Assembly (NCBI GenBank): GCA_026075535.2
Contig: AP026543.1
Coordinates: 3,286,001-3,350,000, forward strand
Direction: 5' to 3'
Length of the DNA: 64,000 bases
Source: Tricholoma matsutake
Lineage: Eukaryota; Basidiomycota; Agaricomycetes; Agaricales; Tricholomataceae
Below are positions 26,115-37,178 of this stretch, in pieces (position 1 is the stretch's first letter; each line of letters starts with the position of its first letter). A program made the position numbers and the translations under genes. A model generated the notes under the pieces. That model saw nothing but the letters and a program-made list of their open reading frames with translations. It was not told the DNA's origin and ran no database searches.

Positions 26115-27411
26115 GTGGTGAATTGGTCCTTGAGCCAAGGAAACAACCTATCACCGCTTCAACCTCGGCTGGTCGGCTGGAAAATGTGGGTAAGAAGTAT
26201 GGCAGCAACAAGCAATGGAGCCACGCAAAGTGGAAGCACAACAGAGCTGAGCAGCGGAAGGAGTGTGAGGCTGGAGTGCATGCTTATGAAGTTCAGCCCA
26301 CCACCCACCATAAATTGCATAACCCGAACTCAAAGGCCATTGATGCCAAGCTCAATCTCACAGATATTTTGATCTTGGCCCTGGTTACACAGGTCTATGT
26401 GACACTGAGGAGTTGAAGGATAAGACTGCACATGAGTTGGACGATCTGGTTGGAGAGAACTCATGCTTCAAATTTAAGCTGCAAAAGTGGGATGGCAGGT
26501 AAGCTAAGTTAATTTTGTGTCAATTCCTATAGCTGGAACTTGAATTTGACAGAAAATCAATCCCCATCAAGGATCACACCAGCTGGATTTTCTGTGTAGG
26601 CATTGGGCAGCCAGATGACAGTAACCAGCCAGAGGAGCAAAAATGGTTGAAGAGAATGGCAGATGTGGAGAGGGAGATGGAGGAGGCTAGTGAGCAATGC
26701 TCCTTTGATTCTAAGGACTTGAATCATCGCCATGGACCTTTCCCAGCCCTGGCAGCTGGTGTATCATTTGGTGGTGGAGGACAAGTGATCCTGGGCAACC
26801 TCATGCACAACTGAGTGAATTGCAGAGTTTTACAAAAACTCCTCCGCTACCCATCCTTTGTTCGCATCTCCAAATTTGTGAATGGTGGATTTGCAGATTG
26901 GTTCCCCAAGCTTTATAAATATTACCATGAAACTCTTGGGGCCCTGTATGAGCAGGATGAAGGCCTCGAGGGCCTATTTCTGGATAGCATCTGGGTGGCA
27001 ATTTCTTTCAACTTTGGCCCAGTGACTTGGTGTTATCCTCACCTTTGGAGTCTGTGTTATAACCAATGTTGGAAAGTTTGATTCAATGCATGGTGGCCAC
27101 CTCATCCTATGGAGTGTGGCATTGTTATCAAGTTTCCTCCAGGCACGTCCATCATCATTCCCTTGGCTGTCATCAGCCACTTGAACCTCCCCATCCAACC
27201 CCATGAGATTCAGTACTCCTTCATGCAGTATGCGGCCAGTGGTCTATTCCAATGGGTTGAGCATGGGTTTCAGAAGGAGGAGAACTACACTAATGGATCT
27301 TTGGTGGCCAAGCATGCGGCAGGGGGGGTTTGTGGGGCAGCATGTAAGGATTTTGGTCTTTCTTTGTTTTCTATGATGGATGAGCTGTGTGCAATGGCAC
27401 AACAGAGCTAA
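26115..27411 (+). pseudogene. Second TET/JBP-like dioxygenase gene, broken
   Basis: The N-terminal part reads AGRLENVGKKYGSNKQW and HAKWKHNRAEQRK (26160-26260). The domain follows: FPALAAGVSFGGGGQVILGN (about 26745), FADWFPKLYKYYHETL (about 26893), SFNFGPVTWCYPH (about 27005), HGGHLILW (about 27092, other frame), IKFPPGTSIIIP (about 27130) and YSFMQYAASGLFQWVEHGFQ (about 27212). A stop at 26812 and a frameshift with loss near 27035-27060 remove the Asp of the HxD iron site. The Arg expected before YSF is Gln. The family is the same broad fungal TET/JBP-like group as the 14.2-16.4 kb gene, but another branch. It is enzymatically dead as read. Confidence 0.75.
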
Positions 27412-27559
27412 CTTAGTAGCCGCTGCATTGTACCAGTAAACCAGCAATCAATGCTACTTCATGTGAAATTACAATTGGACCCATTCATCTGCTCAGTAAT
27501 ATATTGTCTTTTGCTTCCGAGCTCCTAGTACAATGAGAATGTGGAGACCCCAGTGGCCT

Positions 27560-27955
27560 GATAGAACCTCCGAGCCTGAACTTGAAGCTTGAAGGCTTGT
27601 CTGATCTTGATCAGATGTGACATTAGGACATGTTTACACCCTTACATAATTATATTTATAAACAAGTCACAGGAAGTTCAAGTTGAAGTGGCAGTGCTTG
27701 ACTTCTTGTTCAAGTTCTCCCTCTCATCCTTCCTCACTTCTGCATGTGCTGATCTTACTTCCTGGCCTTGCAGGTCTGACCTTTTGTCACCTGCCCAGTT
27801 GTGTCTGACTTTTCATCATGCAACCCTACATTTGGGTTACCTCTGGCCCCTTGAACCTGTCAGCAGCTCACCCTAGAGTCCTTGACAGGAATTTCAGTAC
27901 ATCCAAGTGTCAGATGTCCCCTCGAGGTGAGATCCCCTTTACCCACTATATCAGT
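27560..27955 (+). repeat. Dispersed repeat, copy 3
   Basis: It shows CTTGAAGCTTGAAGG, then CAGGTCTGACCTTTTGTCACC, CTACATTTGGGTTACCTCTGG, and GTCAGATGTCCCCTCGAGG with GTGAGATCCCC. The order is the same as in the copies near the deaminase-like gene. Confidence 0.6.
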
Positions 27956-28720
27956 TACACAATGCCTGTCCATTGCTCGTGCCCAGGAAATCGGCGCAAG
28001 GAGCGCATAGCAACAGGGTGGCAGCTGATAAAAAGATTGAGAGCTGACACATTTTCTACTTTAGTTCATCCTGAAGCCCATTCACCTCCACAAAGGTGTT
28101 AATGTTTCCTATATCCGACGTGGTTGGCTGAACTACTTTGTTCCAGGGGTGCCCAGTCAAGCTGCTTGCCAGACATGCCTCCATGTATGTGCCGGTGTTG
28201 GCTTGATGTAGCAGTGGTGATAAGCTTCTCAACACATCTGATGGCACCTCAAGGTGAGAACCTCCTTTCTTACCCTGCCCTGTCAAATAAATGCCCACCC
28301 TTTACCCAAGCCTGGGAAATTGGCGCAAGTGACATGTAGCTGCACAGCAGCAGGCAATCAACAATCGAGAACTGACACATTTTTTCTTTACTTTAGTTCA
28401 TCCCAAAGCCCATTCACCTTGACAAAGCTGTTAATGCTTCCCATATCTGATGTGGTGTTTGGTGTTCAGGGTATGTGTCAGTGTTGGCATGAGTAGTGGC
28501 AATGACTCAGACAGACTTCCCAAGGTGAGAGCCTCCCTTCTTACTCTGCCCTGTCAGGTATGCAACACCCACCCTTTACTTGAGCCCAGGAAATTGGTGT
28601 ACACAATGCATAGCTGTATGGTGGCAGGTAATCAAAGATCGAAAGCTGACATCCTTTCTAGCTTAGTTAATCCCTCAGCCATCTGAAAGGTATTCATATT
28701 TCTTATATCTGATGCAGGCA
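27921..28720 (+). repeat. Three degenerate tandem units of about 300 bp
   Basis: Units begin at about 27921, 28250 and 28521. Each has AAGGTGAGA, then ACCCTTTAC or similar, a CCAGGAAATTGG-like word, GAAAGCTGACA, a pyrimidine tract with TTTAG, TTCATCC and ATATCTGATG. The GTGAGA and TTTAG words would suit splice donor and acceptor sites, so the unit may derive from an exon-intron block that was duplicated in tandem. Confidence 0.55.
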
Positions 28721-31340
28721 GCTAAAATGTCCAGGCCCAGGCATGCTCAAGCAAGTGGCTGGGCAGCCATTCCTCTACTTGGCAGCCCATTCATGCCTCC
28801 ATTTGGATGCCATCTTTTTTTGCTTTGGCCATGATGCAACAGTACCTATGCAGCTACCCTTAGTTTATATGACATTCAAATGCATCATGCCTGCTTGTTC
28901 CCATGTTCCCAACTTCAAGTTGGTCCCCACTGATTCCACATATTTTATCAGTCGCTTTCTCCATCTCATATACATAGCAGTCAAAGTCCAGATATGGCAT
29001 TAATAAATGAGTATTGATAAATTTAATTATATCTAGCCTTTGAAGCATGGTCATTGTGATGTATGCTAGGAAGTAAGGCATGCTTCTTGTTCTCTTAAAC
29101 ATTATTTTACCCTTATTCTACTTGTATGCCTCGAGGAATAAAGTCCTAAGATTTTGTGGGGTGTGTGTTCATAATTTTCTGCTTCCTTGCATAGATGGGC
29201 TCCTGAGCTGCATATTTTCAGGATCATCCCCACATAACTGATGGGGTAAATGTTTTATGAGGGTAGGGCCATGCAACACGGTTGATTTAAAATCTAGAAG
29301 GGTATATACAAAATGATTGAAATGAAAAGTCTAAATGATGGTTGGTTTATCCATGCCACCTTCCTTACTCGTGGTCAGTTAGCTCTGAATCATCCTCCCT
29401 TTGCAGGCTGCAGTAGTGGCTACGGAATGCTTGGCACATCGTGATGAGCAAGCACACCTTGCACTTGCAAACAGGCTGAAGAATTCTACCTCAATTAGCC
29501 CAGGCCTATCCATGGAATCAAGCTTCAAGAATTTGTGCCAGTCGGTTTCATAACCAAGATCCATGTACTCAATGGAATGGAGCACTTTGGCCATTAAATC
29601 TATGACCAGGGCTAGCTTGAATGTTTCAGGATTACTCTTCACTTACCTGCTTCCACATAGGTCCACTTCAACGGCCTTGGGATGCACTCTAATTCCCAGC
29701 GATGTAGAGCAGGAGGAGGGCGCAATGCATCACTTTCTTCATAATATGTGGTAAGTACTTTGAGCTCGGGAGAAACCTCCTAACTTACCTTGAGGTGGAA
29801 ACATCTGCACTGGAATGCCAACCACCTGATATAGCCTCTGTAATGGCACTGGGCCACTGTAAACACTTACTGCATTCTTCAGTATAGATGGAGACTGACC
29901 AATGTATCTGCATCGGCCATTTGCACATTCAGCAACATACTCCCCAGCGTAGCATGCAAAGACCGGTATGTATATGGCTGCTTCAGTGAAGACTGGATCT
30001 TTGCTAACCTGTTGAAGCAACAGACACAAGCAGCTGGGCCCAAGGAATTGGTAATGCTCAGGATGTTCACACAGTGTGCCCAGTGCTACACACTTCCTTG
30101 CATGGATAGGCCTTTATATGACCATCAGAGATGCAGTGGCAAGGTTCCAAGCTATGTACCAGTGCCATTTGGTCAGTTTCAGTGTAGCTGGCTCGAGGGA
30201 CCAGACAACATTTGTCGAGTTGTATACCTTGTTGAGCAATATCTGCTGGTATGTCAGGGCAGTGGTCACTGTCAGTGGCTGTGGATGCCCGGGCATGGAG
30301 AAAGGAACCACTTGACAAAGGTGAGAGGCTCAATTCAATGCTAAGTGTTGAGTTGGGCTTTGTTGGTTGAATTGGCCAGGCATTTATGGGCCACTAGGCT
30401 TTGAATGAGTCACCCCACCATGACTCAGATTGACTGACTCTGAGTCAGTGAGGGCACACCCTGACTCAGATTGATGGACTCTGAGTCAGTGAGGTCATTA
30501 AAAGTTGGTGCAGCAAGCAATGGGCCCCATCCTCCTTGGCCCCCATTGTATCCCCAATGCCAGATGAGAACTCTCCTCCAGACAATGCTACAAGTGTCAA
30601 TGCCCTCAAGCTTGGGAACAGGAAAAGCTGTGTGTCCATTGTATTTCCACCATGCCATGCTCTAATGCTACTGCTCAGTCATGCCAGTGATCCCTTAGTT
30701 CATTACAGGTGACATTTTGGCTGAGCAGTGCATGCGATGTGCAGCATCCAAGCATTGCTGACCAACAGCATACTTTGCATGGGTGAAGAGGGGGAAGTCA
30801 TAGAAGAGTCACTCACTCCTGAGCAAGTATCATACTTGATTAATCTACTTCTCAGCTAATACTCTTCCATGTTGCAGGGCCAGAAAAGTTCCAACAACTC
30901 TTGCGCATGGTGCCCCATCTTCTGGAGTGCCTCATGGAAGCTTCTAATGAAGAGTACATGGCTCACTCTGTCTCCTGTGTGCCATTGGCAGCCTATGCCA
31001 ATTACTAACAATTGAATCACTATCGAGGACATCATCAGACACCTTGCCTCCATGGGAGTCTCGGATGCTGAGGTCCAAGAAGGATCTCACCCTGCTGTTG
31101 GCTGGCTTACAGTGATGGCAACTGCCAACTCCTCCCATTCAGAAGAGTCCTCCATTACTGCAGACATTGTGTGATGTCTGTGTCAATACTCCACACCTGA
31201 TCAGAGGATGCACTTCTGATGTCTGAGCCCCAGTGGTGGACTGCCAGGCCTAATGACATGGCCCTTCAAGAGGCACATCAAAAAAGAAAAAGAAACCCTA
31301 CTATTCCCACCCAGGGTGGAGCTCCTCCTCATTCAGGATG
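28721..31340. other. Mixed degenerate repeats, no intact gene
   Basis: The only protein-like frames are on the minus strand. One is at 29739-30029 (FTEAAIYIPVFACYAGEYV), which resembles a segment of multi-copy Agaricomycete hypothetical proteins. The other is at 29379-29642. No gene model can be joined. A pair of small perfect hairpins lies at 30421-30488. Confidence 0.35.
30421..30488. repeat. Two tandem perfect hairpins
   Basis: TGACTCAGA and its complement TCTGAGTCA occur as a 9-bp inverted repeat with a 9-bp loop at 30421-30447. The same arrangement occurs at 30462-30488, 41 bp further on. TGACTCA is also the core of AP-1/Gcn4-type binding sites. Confidence 0.7.
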
Positions 31341-32091
31341 ACCACATCCTGAATACATGACCTCTACAGCCCCATCCTCTGGGTTTTCAAGTGGACCTTC
31401 TGCCTCCCTGCATGCCCCAGGGCTGGGCCCTCTCATTGGCATGGCTCGACCACTCCTCCTCTGGGGGAAACCTCCCTGGAGAATGACCCATCCAATGGGT
31501 GGTCGTTCCCTGTTGTTGTCAAGCCAACTTGGGGCCAGAAGAGGGCGATGAAGAAGGTGAGGCGGATCGCTGCTGGCATACCTCCTAATGGGTACAAGAT
31601 GGTGACTCCACCAATTCCATCTCCGACTCCTCAGAAGATGGTGAGATTCTCACTGTCGAGCCAACCTGATTCCCATCTGTCCCTTTTCATGAAGGGCAGA
31701 TGACTGACACATCCACTCTGGGGAGCTCCCCAAAGACACCTATCTCTCAACTTTCCTTGTTGGTTTCCAACCATGAGACCCAACTCCTGTCCTCTGTGCC
31801 CGACCATGAGCGCAAGATTCCTGTTACCACCCTGGAGGAGATCCACACAATGTTGGTGGACTCCAACCTCCCCGAATCCTCGTTGACCCTCGATGAGTCC
31901 AAAATATCATTGTTGAACCTTGACGATACCCACATCCCCAATGACCCTCCCAAATAAGGCATTTTTTCTATGAACAAACTGACTGCATTGTCATACTCTG
32001 ACAATACCCATATCTTCAATGATCCTCTTTGAGTTTGTTCTCTTACTCAAAACATTGTGCTTCTCCCCTGGATGAAGCCTAAGGGGGAGGG
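31341..32091 (+). mobile_element. 3' remnant of an LTR element with polypurine tract
   Basis: A low-complexity coding-like part (for example 31700-31957) ends in the polypurine tract AAGGGGGAGGG at 32081-32091, directly before an LTR-like sequence. No retroelement enzyme domain is seen, so the family is unknown. Confidence 0.45.
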
Positions 32092-32287
32092 TGTGGTGAC
32101 CCAGGGCTTGACCCCACATTTGTATATATTATAATTCTATGCTATTGCCTTGGCTGGCCCCTATAAAGGGACCAGCCTTCTTATTACATGAACAATCTTT
32201 GTACATTCACTACCATACACAAACAATATATGTTATTCATGTTCCTTGGTGTGTGATCTTAAGAAGACCACCCTCCAACTCATGACA
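32092..32287 (+). repeat. LTR (196 bp) with TATA-like box
   Basis: The sequence starts TGTGGTGACC after a polypurine tract and ends CTCATGACA. TATAAAGGG lies at about 32162. The TG/CA ends and preceding purine tract mark it as a 3' LTR. No second copy is present in the window. It directly precedes the copia remnant and may mark where the copia 5' half was lost. Confidence 0.6.
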
Positions 32288-32365
32288 AATGAAGATGACC
32301 TATTCCTGTCTGCCTTGTCTGAATATTGAGTGCAGTTCCCTAACCAGGCAACCTTCTATTGATCA

Positions 32366-35300
32366 ATGTTTGGTATCATTTACTACACTTCTGGTAAGTT
32401 GTTTCTTTCTATTCAGCTATACAATCCAAAATCCAAATCATACCATTGTTATAACCAAACCACAGGGAGAGTCCATAGCTCTTACCATGTCAAGTTCCTT
32501 GAAATCCACAACGGTCATACACCACCTGAACTGACTACTCTGGGAGATGATGGGAATCTTAATGAGACTGAAAATGCAACAACGAGCTTCATTCCCGCAC
32601 TTCTAGATGACATTGATGATGAACATGACAGTGTCGATCATGCACCACCCATTGAGGATAATCACCAGATAGCTCGACAAAGGACACCATCCCCTCCACC
32701 CCTCCCACATCACTCATCGTGCATACCAATTCCCATAGAGAAACACCCTGATGGTGGACCATCTGTCACTAGAACTGACACTGCCATTTGTGATTTGTGT
32801 GACAGTGCTGTTCGAGTTAAAGAGGCTTGCCGGGAGCATAGAGCTGCAGTGGTAGCTACCCAAACAACCAATAGTGATTGCCCACTAGATTCCTCAATCG
32901 ATCATGATCATGACATCATCAAGGAACTGCATCAATCATTCAATGATCTTGATCTCGGTGATCAAGTGCATCAATTTCAGGCCCTGATCTTGGAGATGAC
33001 AGATTTTGATCTGGAATCACTTCAATTCAAGGATGATCCAAAAACTTGGGAGGAAGCTAAGGGTTCCTCTGATGCTGAGAGGTGGAAAGAGGGATACATA
33101 GAGGAATTGCAGTCATTGAAGGACATGGGTGTTTACAAGCTCATTCCCCAATGTGATGTCCCTCAGGGGAATCAGATCCAAAAAGGGAAACCGGTCTTCC
33201 ATATTAAGTGGAATGAGACTGGAGCAGCAGTTAGGTGAAAAGTACGTCTTGTCTTCAAAGGTTTTGAACAAATCTATGGCAAAGATTATACTAAAACTAC
33301 CTCACTGACTGCATGCATGGAATCTTGGCATATACTTCTCCACTTAGCAGCATCTCTTGGTTGGGATGCACAACAAATTGACATGAAGACAGCATTCCTC
33401 TACGGGCTATTACCAGATGATGAGATACAATACATGCAACAACTGACTGGATTTGAAGAACCTGGGAAGGAAGACTGGGTATGGCAACTACAGCAGGGTC
33501 TGTACGGCATGAAGCAGAGTGGGCATATATGGAACCAGACACTTAACGCTCAAATGATTGACTGGGGATTCACCTGTTTGTCCTGCAATCTTGCATATAC
33601 TACCATAAATCAGACTCAGGGATTATCATTGCAGCCGTCCATGTCGACAATTTCTTGTCAATCACAGACTCCAAAGATGAAAATGAATGGTTCAAGGATC
33701 AGATGAGAAAGGTCTGGACTATTTCAGAGCTGGGTAGGGCACGGCATGGGTATGGGTAACACCATGTGTTTCCAGTCACGGGTATGCATGGGTACAGGTA
33801 CGGGTATGGGATTGCCATACCCGGGCAACACCATACCATTTTCCACAGTGTTATGGGTATGTGCGGGTATGCCGGTACCCAGATTTTGGTCAGGTGAGTA
33901 ATCATCTGACCTTGTTGAATACTCATGACACATCTATTTCTAAACTATATGATGATCCAACCACCACCATAGCATGGCCCAAATGATGTGAATCGTCGTT
34001 TGGGCCTATAGTAAGTTTTTTTGTGTTTCATTTCTTGTTTTTTGTAAACTAATTGATTATGTTTCTTCTTTTTCAGGTTCTAAACTACTGATGACAATGG
34101 ATGACAACAGCTAGTGACACACACCCAACAGTGCCACATCACCCGGGCCCAAACGACGTGATTGTGTTGTTTGGGCCCATGGTAAGTTTTTTTTTTGTTT
34201 ATTTCTTTTTTTATAAACTAACTATTTTGTTTCTTGTATTTCCTAGGTTGGAATTCCCTCGGAACGAGGAGCTCACACGGAATGACCCCACACCAACGCC
34301 GCCATGTCACGACAGCACACCACCCACCCCAGCCTCATGAGCAACTGCTCGTGGGGTGGATAGCGGGTGGAATGACGACGATGACCAGGAGGAGGACCCG
34401 AGGACCCAACTACCGCCACGAGCAACTGCTCGTGGGGTGGAAATGGTGATTGACGACTACAGGCAGCACCCCCCCCCTCTCTTGCTGCAAATGCGAGCAG
34501 GGGAGTTACTCATTCTGTTCTCAGAGACTACAGGCACCACCCCCCTCCATCGCTCCAAACGTGAGAGGGGGGGTTTTTTGTTTTGTTTTCATTGACTACA
34601 GGCACCACCACCCCCTCCCTCACTCGAAATGCAGAGGGGGGGGTTTTCTATATTAATTTAATGTAATTTATTTATTAGAATAGGTCCATCACTCCCTCCC
34701 TTGCTCCAAATGTGAGCGAGGGGGTTTCTATTAACTTAGTTTACTATTAAAATATGTATTCTTCTCGAAACCTGTAAATAACCATGGGTAACCCATGGAA
34801 ACCCACGGTAACACCGTACCCATACCCATGCAGGTACAGTGTTCATGGGTATGGATAAGGGTATGAGGGAATATACCCAAGGTTTACCCATGCTGTGCCC
34901 TAGAGCTGGGTACAGTGCGCTTTATAGTTGGAATTGCCATTACCTGGGACTGTCCCAATTGGACTGTTGCACTGTCGCAGACTGCATTAATTGACAAAAT
35001 CATAGAACAATTTGGTCAAAAAGATGCTTACCCAGTATCTGCCCCTCTGGAACCTGGATCAAAATTACGCCACTCAGGTCATCAGTCTATGACCCCCAAC
35101 GAACAACTTCAGCTCACTAAACTACCATACTGATCCCTCATTGGATGCTTGCTTTACATAGCTATATCCACATGCCTGGACATTGCCTACGCCATCCAAC
35201 AGCTTTCTCAGTACCTCAACTGCTATTCCTTTGAGCATTGGGCAGCGGCTATCAGACTAGTGCGTTATCTCAAAGGTACAACAGATTTAAAACTCTATCT

Positions 35301-35784
35301 GGGTGGTGACCATCCTATTTCTCTCCACATGTTCAGTGATTCTGACTGGGCCAATTGCCTTGATACGTGTCAGAGTGTCGGTGGATATATATGTTCCCTT
35401 GGTTCTGGGCCTGTGTCCTGGACAGCCCATAAACAAAAAGTCATTGCGACCTCATCTTGTGAGGCTGAGTACATTGCTGCTTTCAAAACCACCAAGGAAT
35501 GCATATGGCTATGCGCATTACTTAATTCCATCGACTACCAACAATCATCCCCCACTATAATTCACTGTGACAACTCAGCCACTAAAACTCTATCTGAGGA
35601 CCCCCTCCTTCACTCCCACATAAAGCATGTCAACATCAAATATCACTTTCTTTGGGAGCGGGTTCAATCACGTGAAATACAACTTACTTATGTGAATACC
35701 CATGAAAATATTGCAGACATGTTCACAAAGGCTCTCGATGTCAAACAATTCACTTATCTTTGGGGCTTCCTTGGACTATGCTAG
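32366..35784 (+). pseudogene. Ty1/copia pol, 5'-truncated and split by an insertion
   Basis: The reverse transcriptase part runs from about 33000. It has TWEEAKGSSDAERWKEGYIEE, KGKPVFHIKWN, WDAQQIDMKTAFLYG (about 33363), LQQGLYGMKQSGHIWNQ and HVDNFLS at about 33640, where YVDD is expected. After the insertion at 33735-34902, RT resumes with VRFIVGIAITWD, and RNase H follows: DSDWANCLD (about 35337), ATSSCEAEY (about 35450), KHVNIKYHF and ENIADMFTKAL (to about 35735). Gag, protease and integrase are absent upstream of about 32400. A stop at 33236, a frameshift near 33590 and the active-site change leave it inactive. Confidence 0.9.
33735..34902 (+). mobile_element. Non-autonomous hAT-type element (1,168 bp)
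   Basis: The terminal inverted repeats are TAGGGCACGGCATGGGTA at the left and its near-complement at the right (TACCCATGCTGTGCCCTA, one difference). The flanking 8-bp duplication GAGCTGGG is perfect (33727-33734 and 34903-34910). An 8-bp duplication and TAGGG-type ends are hallmarks of the hAT superfamily. The interior is low-complexity, with GAGCAACTGCTCGTGGGGTGG words, and has no transposase. It lies inside the copia RT, whose reading frame continues on both sides. Related copies or remnants occur at 5.1-5.9, 36.3-36.95, 44.7-52.9 and 50.6-52.2 kb. Confidence 0.9.
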
Positions 35785-35825
35785 CTCGATTCCATGCAAG
35801 GAGGAGTATTCACGGTGAGGAGGAG

Positions 35826-36207
35826 TGTTGAGAATCACACTGTGAACACACATGAACACTGTATTACCAAATACAGCTTCCAGCATGCCTTTGGTGCGTC
35901 GATCATATTTGCTGGCATGCCTTTGATGTGTTGACTATATTTAGCACATCCCTTTGAGGTGTGCATTCTGTAGATACCTTTATACCCTTCCTCTTTATCA
36001 TACACGACACATATATATATACAGTAGATAGTGTCATTAGCACCTCAGTCACTTATACGGAGACTGAGGTGCATATCGATGTTATTACTCGGTTATAGAT
36101 CATTACTTACTGTACTTGTAGTTCTACTCCTGTTTACACTAGGTACAGTACACCAGAAATAAAGTCACTTATACGGAGACTGAGTTCTACTCCTGTTTAC
36201 ACTAGGA
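35826..36207 (+). repeat. 3' LTR region of the copia element
   Basis: TGTTGAGAATCACAC at 35826 follows a purine-rich tract (GGTGAGGAGGAG), as at the start of a copia 3' LTR. The right end is uncertain. GTCACTTATACGGAGACTGAG occurs twice (about 36048 and 36164), as does TTCTACTCCTGTTTACACTAGG (about 36121 and 36186), which shows a local duplication at the end of the LTR. Confidence 0.6.
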
Positions 36208-36309
36208 TTAACTTTTAATACCCTGGTAAGTCTTTTCCATCATGTTCTTTGAAGACTTGCTGACATCTTGAATCTGTTTATTAGGTTCTTGCTTCATGAT
36301 AACAGGAAC

Positions 36310-36955
36310 CACCACCCCACTGCTGCTACAAGCCCTCTGAGCTTGTGGGGTGGGTGTGCATGGTGGGATGGCAATGATGGGCCAACAACAACAATAACTG
36401 GGCCAACAACAACAATGATGGGGCCAACACCAATGCCAACACCAATGCTGATGACAACAGGGCAAATGCTAACAAAAATGAAAATGGGCCAACACCAACA
36501 GATGAAAATGGGCCAACACCAACAAATGAGATGGGGCCAACACCAACACATGAGATGGGGCCAATGCCAACATGAGATGGGGCCAATGCCGACAACGACA
36601 ATGATGACAACAAAAGAGCCAACACCAACACCAACAATGACAGGGCCAACACCAACACTGACAACAATGATGAAAGGGCCAACACAAAGACTAACAATGA
36701 CAGGGCCAATGCCAACACACGAGACAGGGCCAATGCCAACAACAACAACAACAATGACAAAAGAGCCAACACCAACACCAACAATGACAGGGCCAACACC
36801 AACACTGATGACGATGACAAAAGGGCCAACATGAAGACTAACAATGACAGGGCCAATGCCAACAATGAAGATGGGGCCAATGCCGATGATGACAACAGGG
36901 CCAATGCCAATACCAAGCACCCACATCCAGCCTCATGAGCCACTGCTCGCAGGGG
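36310..36955. repeat. Minisatellite (GGGCCAACACCAACA type)
   Basis: The tract contains more than 20 degenerate units built on GGGCCAACACCAACA(C/T)GA, some in higher-order groups with AACAATGACA. It is bordered by GCTTGTGGGGTGGGTGTG on the left and ATGAGCCACTGCTCGCAGGGG on the right. These are words of the non-autonomous hAT family, so it is probably an expanded interior of one such copy. Open frames on both strands are by-products of the repeat. Confidence 0.75.
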
Positions 36956-36959
36956 GGAT

Positions 36960-37178
36960 TGTGAGGTACTTCTTTATTTTATCTCTTTTTTTGTTTTCCT
37001 GCATGTTTTTTGTTTTCATTTAATTATGTGTAAGTACTCAGTCCATAAGTACATGGTAGTCAGTAGATAACTGGTCCTGACTAGTCACAGGACTGGTCAG
37101 GACCGATGTAAGGTCTGGACTGGTTAGAACCAGCCTTGAAACCACTTGTAACCATAGTGTACCAGTCCAGTTTTTTTA
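36960..37178. other. Repeats of the type ACTGGTCC/GGACCAGT
   Basis: Between about 37067 and 37230, words such as ACTGGTCC, GGACTGGT and CCAGTCCAG recur in both orientations, and could form a branched fold. The stretch may be the end of another small element next to the gag start. No gene is seen. Confidence 0.35.

Noticed and set aside
36268..36943. Open frames of up to 210 aa on both strands
   Set aside because: They are translations of a minisatellite (Gly/Val/Ile or Pro/Thr/Met repeats) and not genes.
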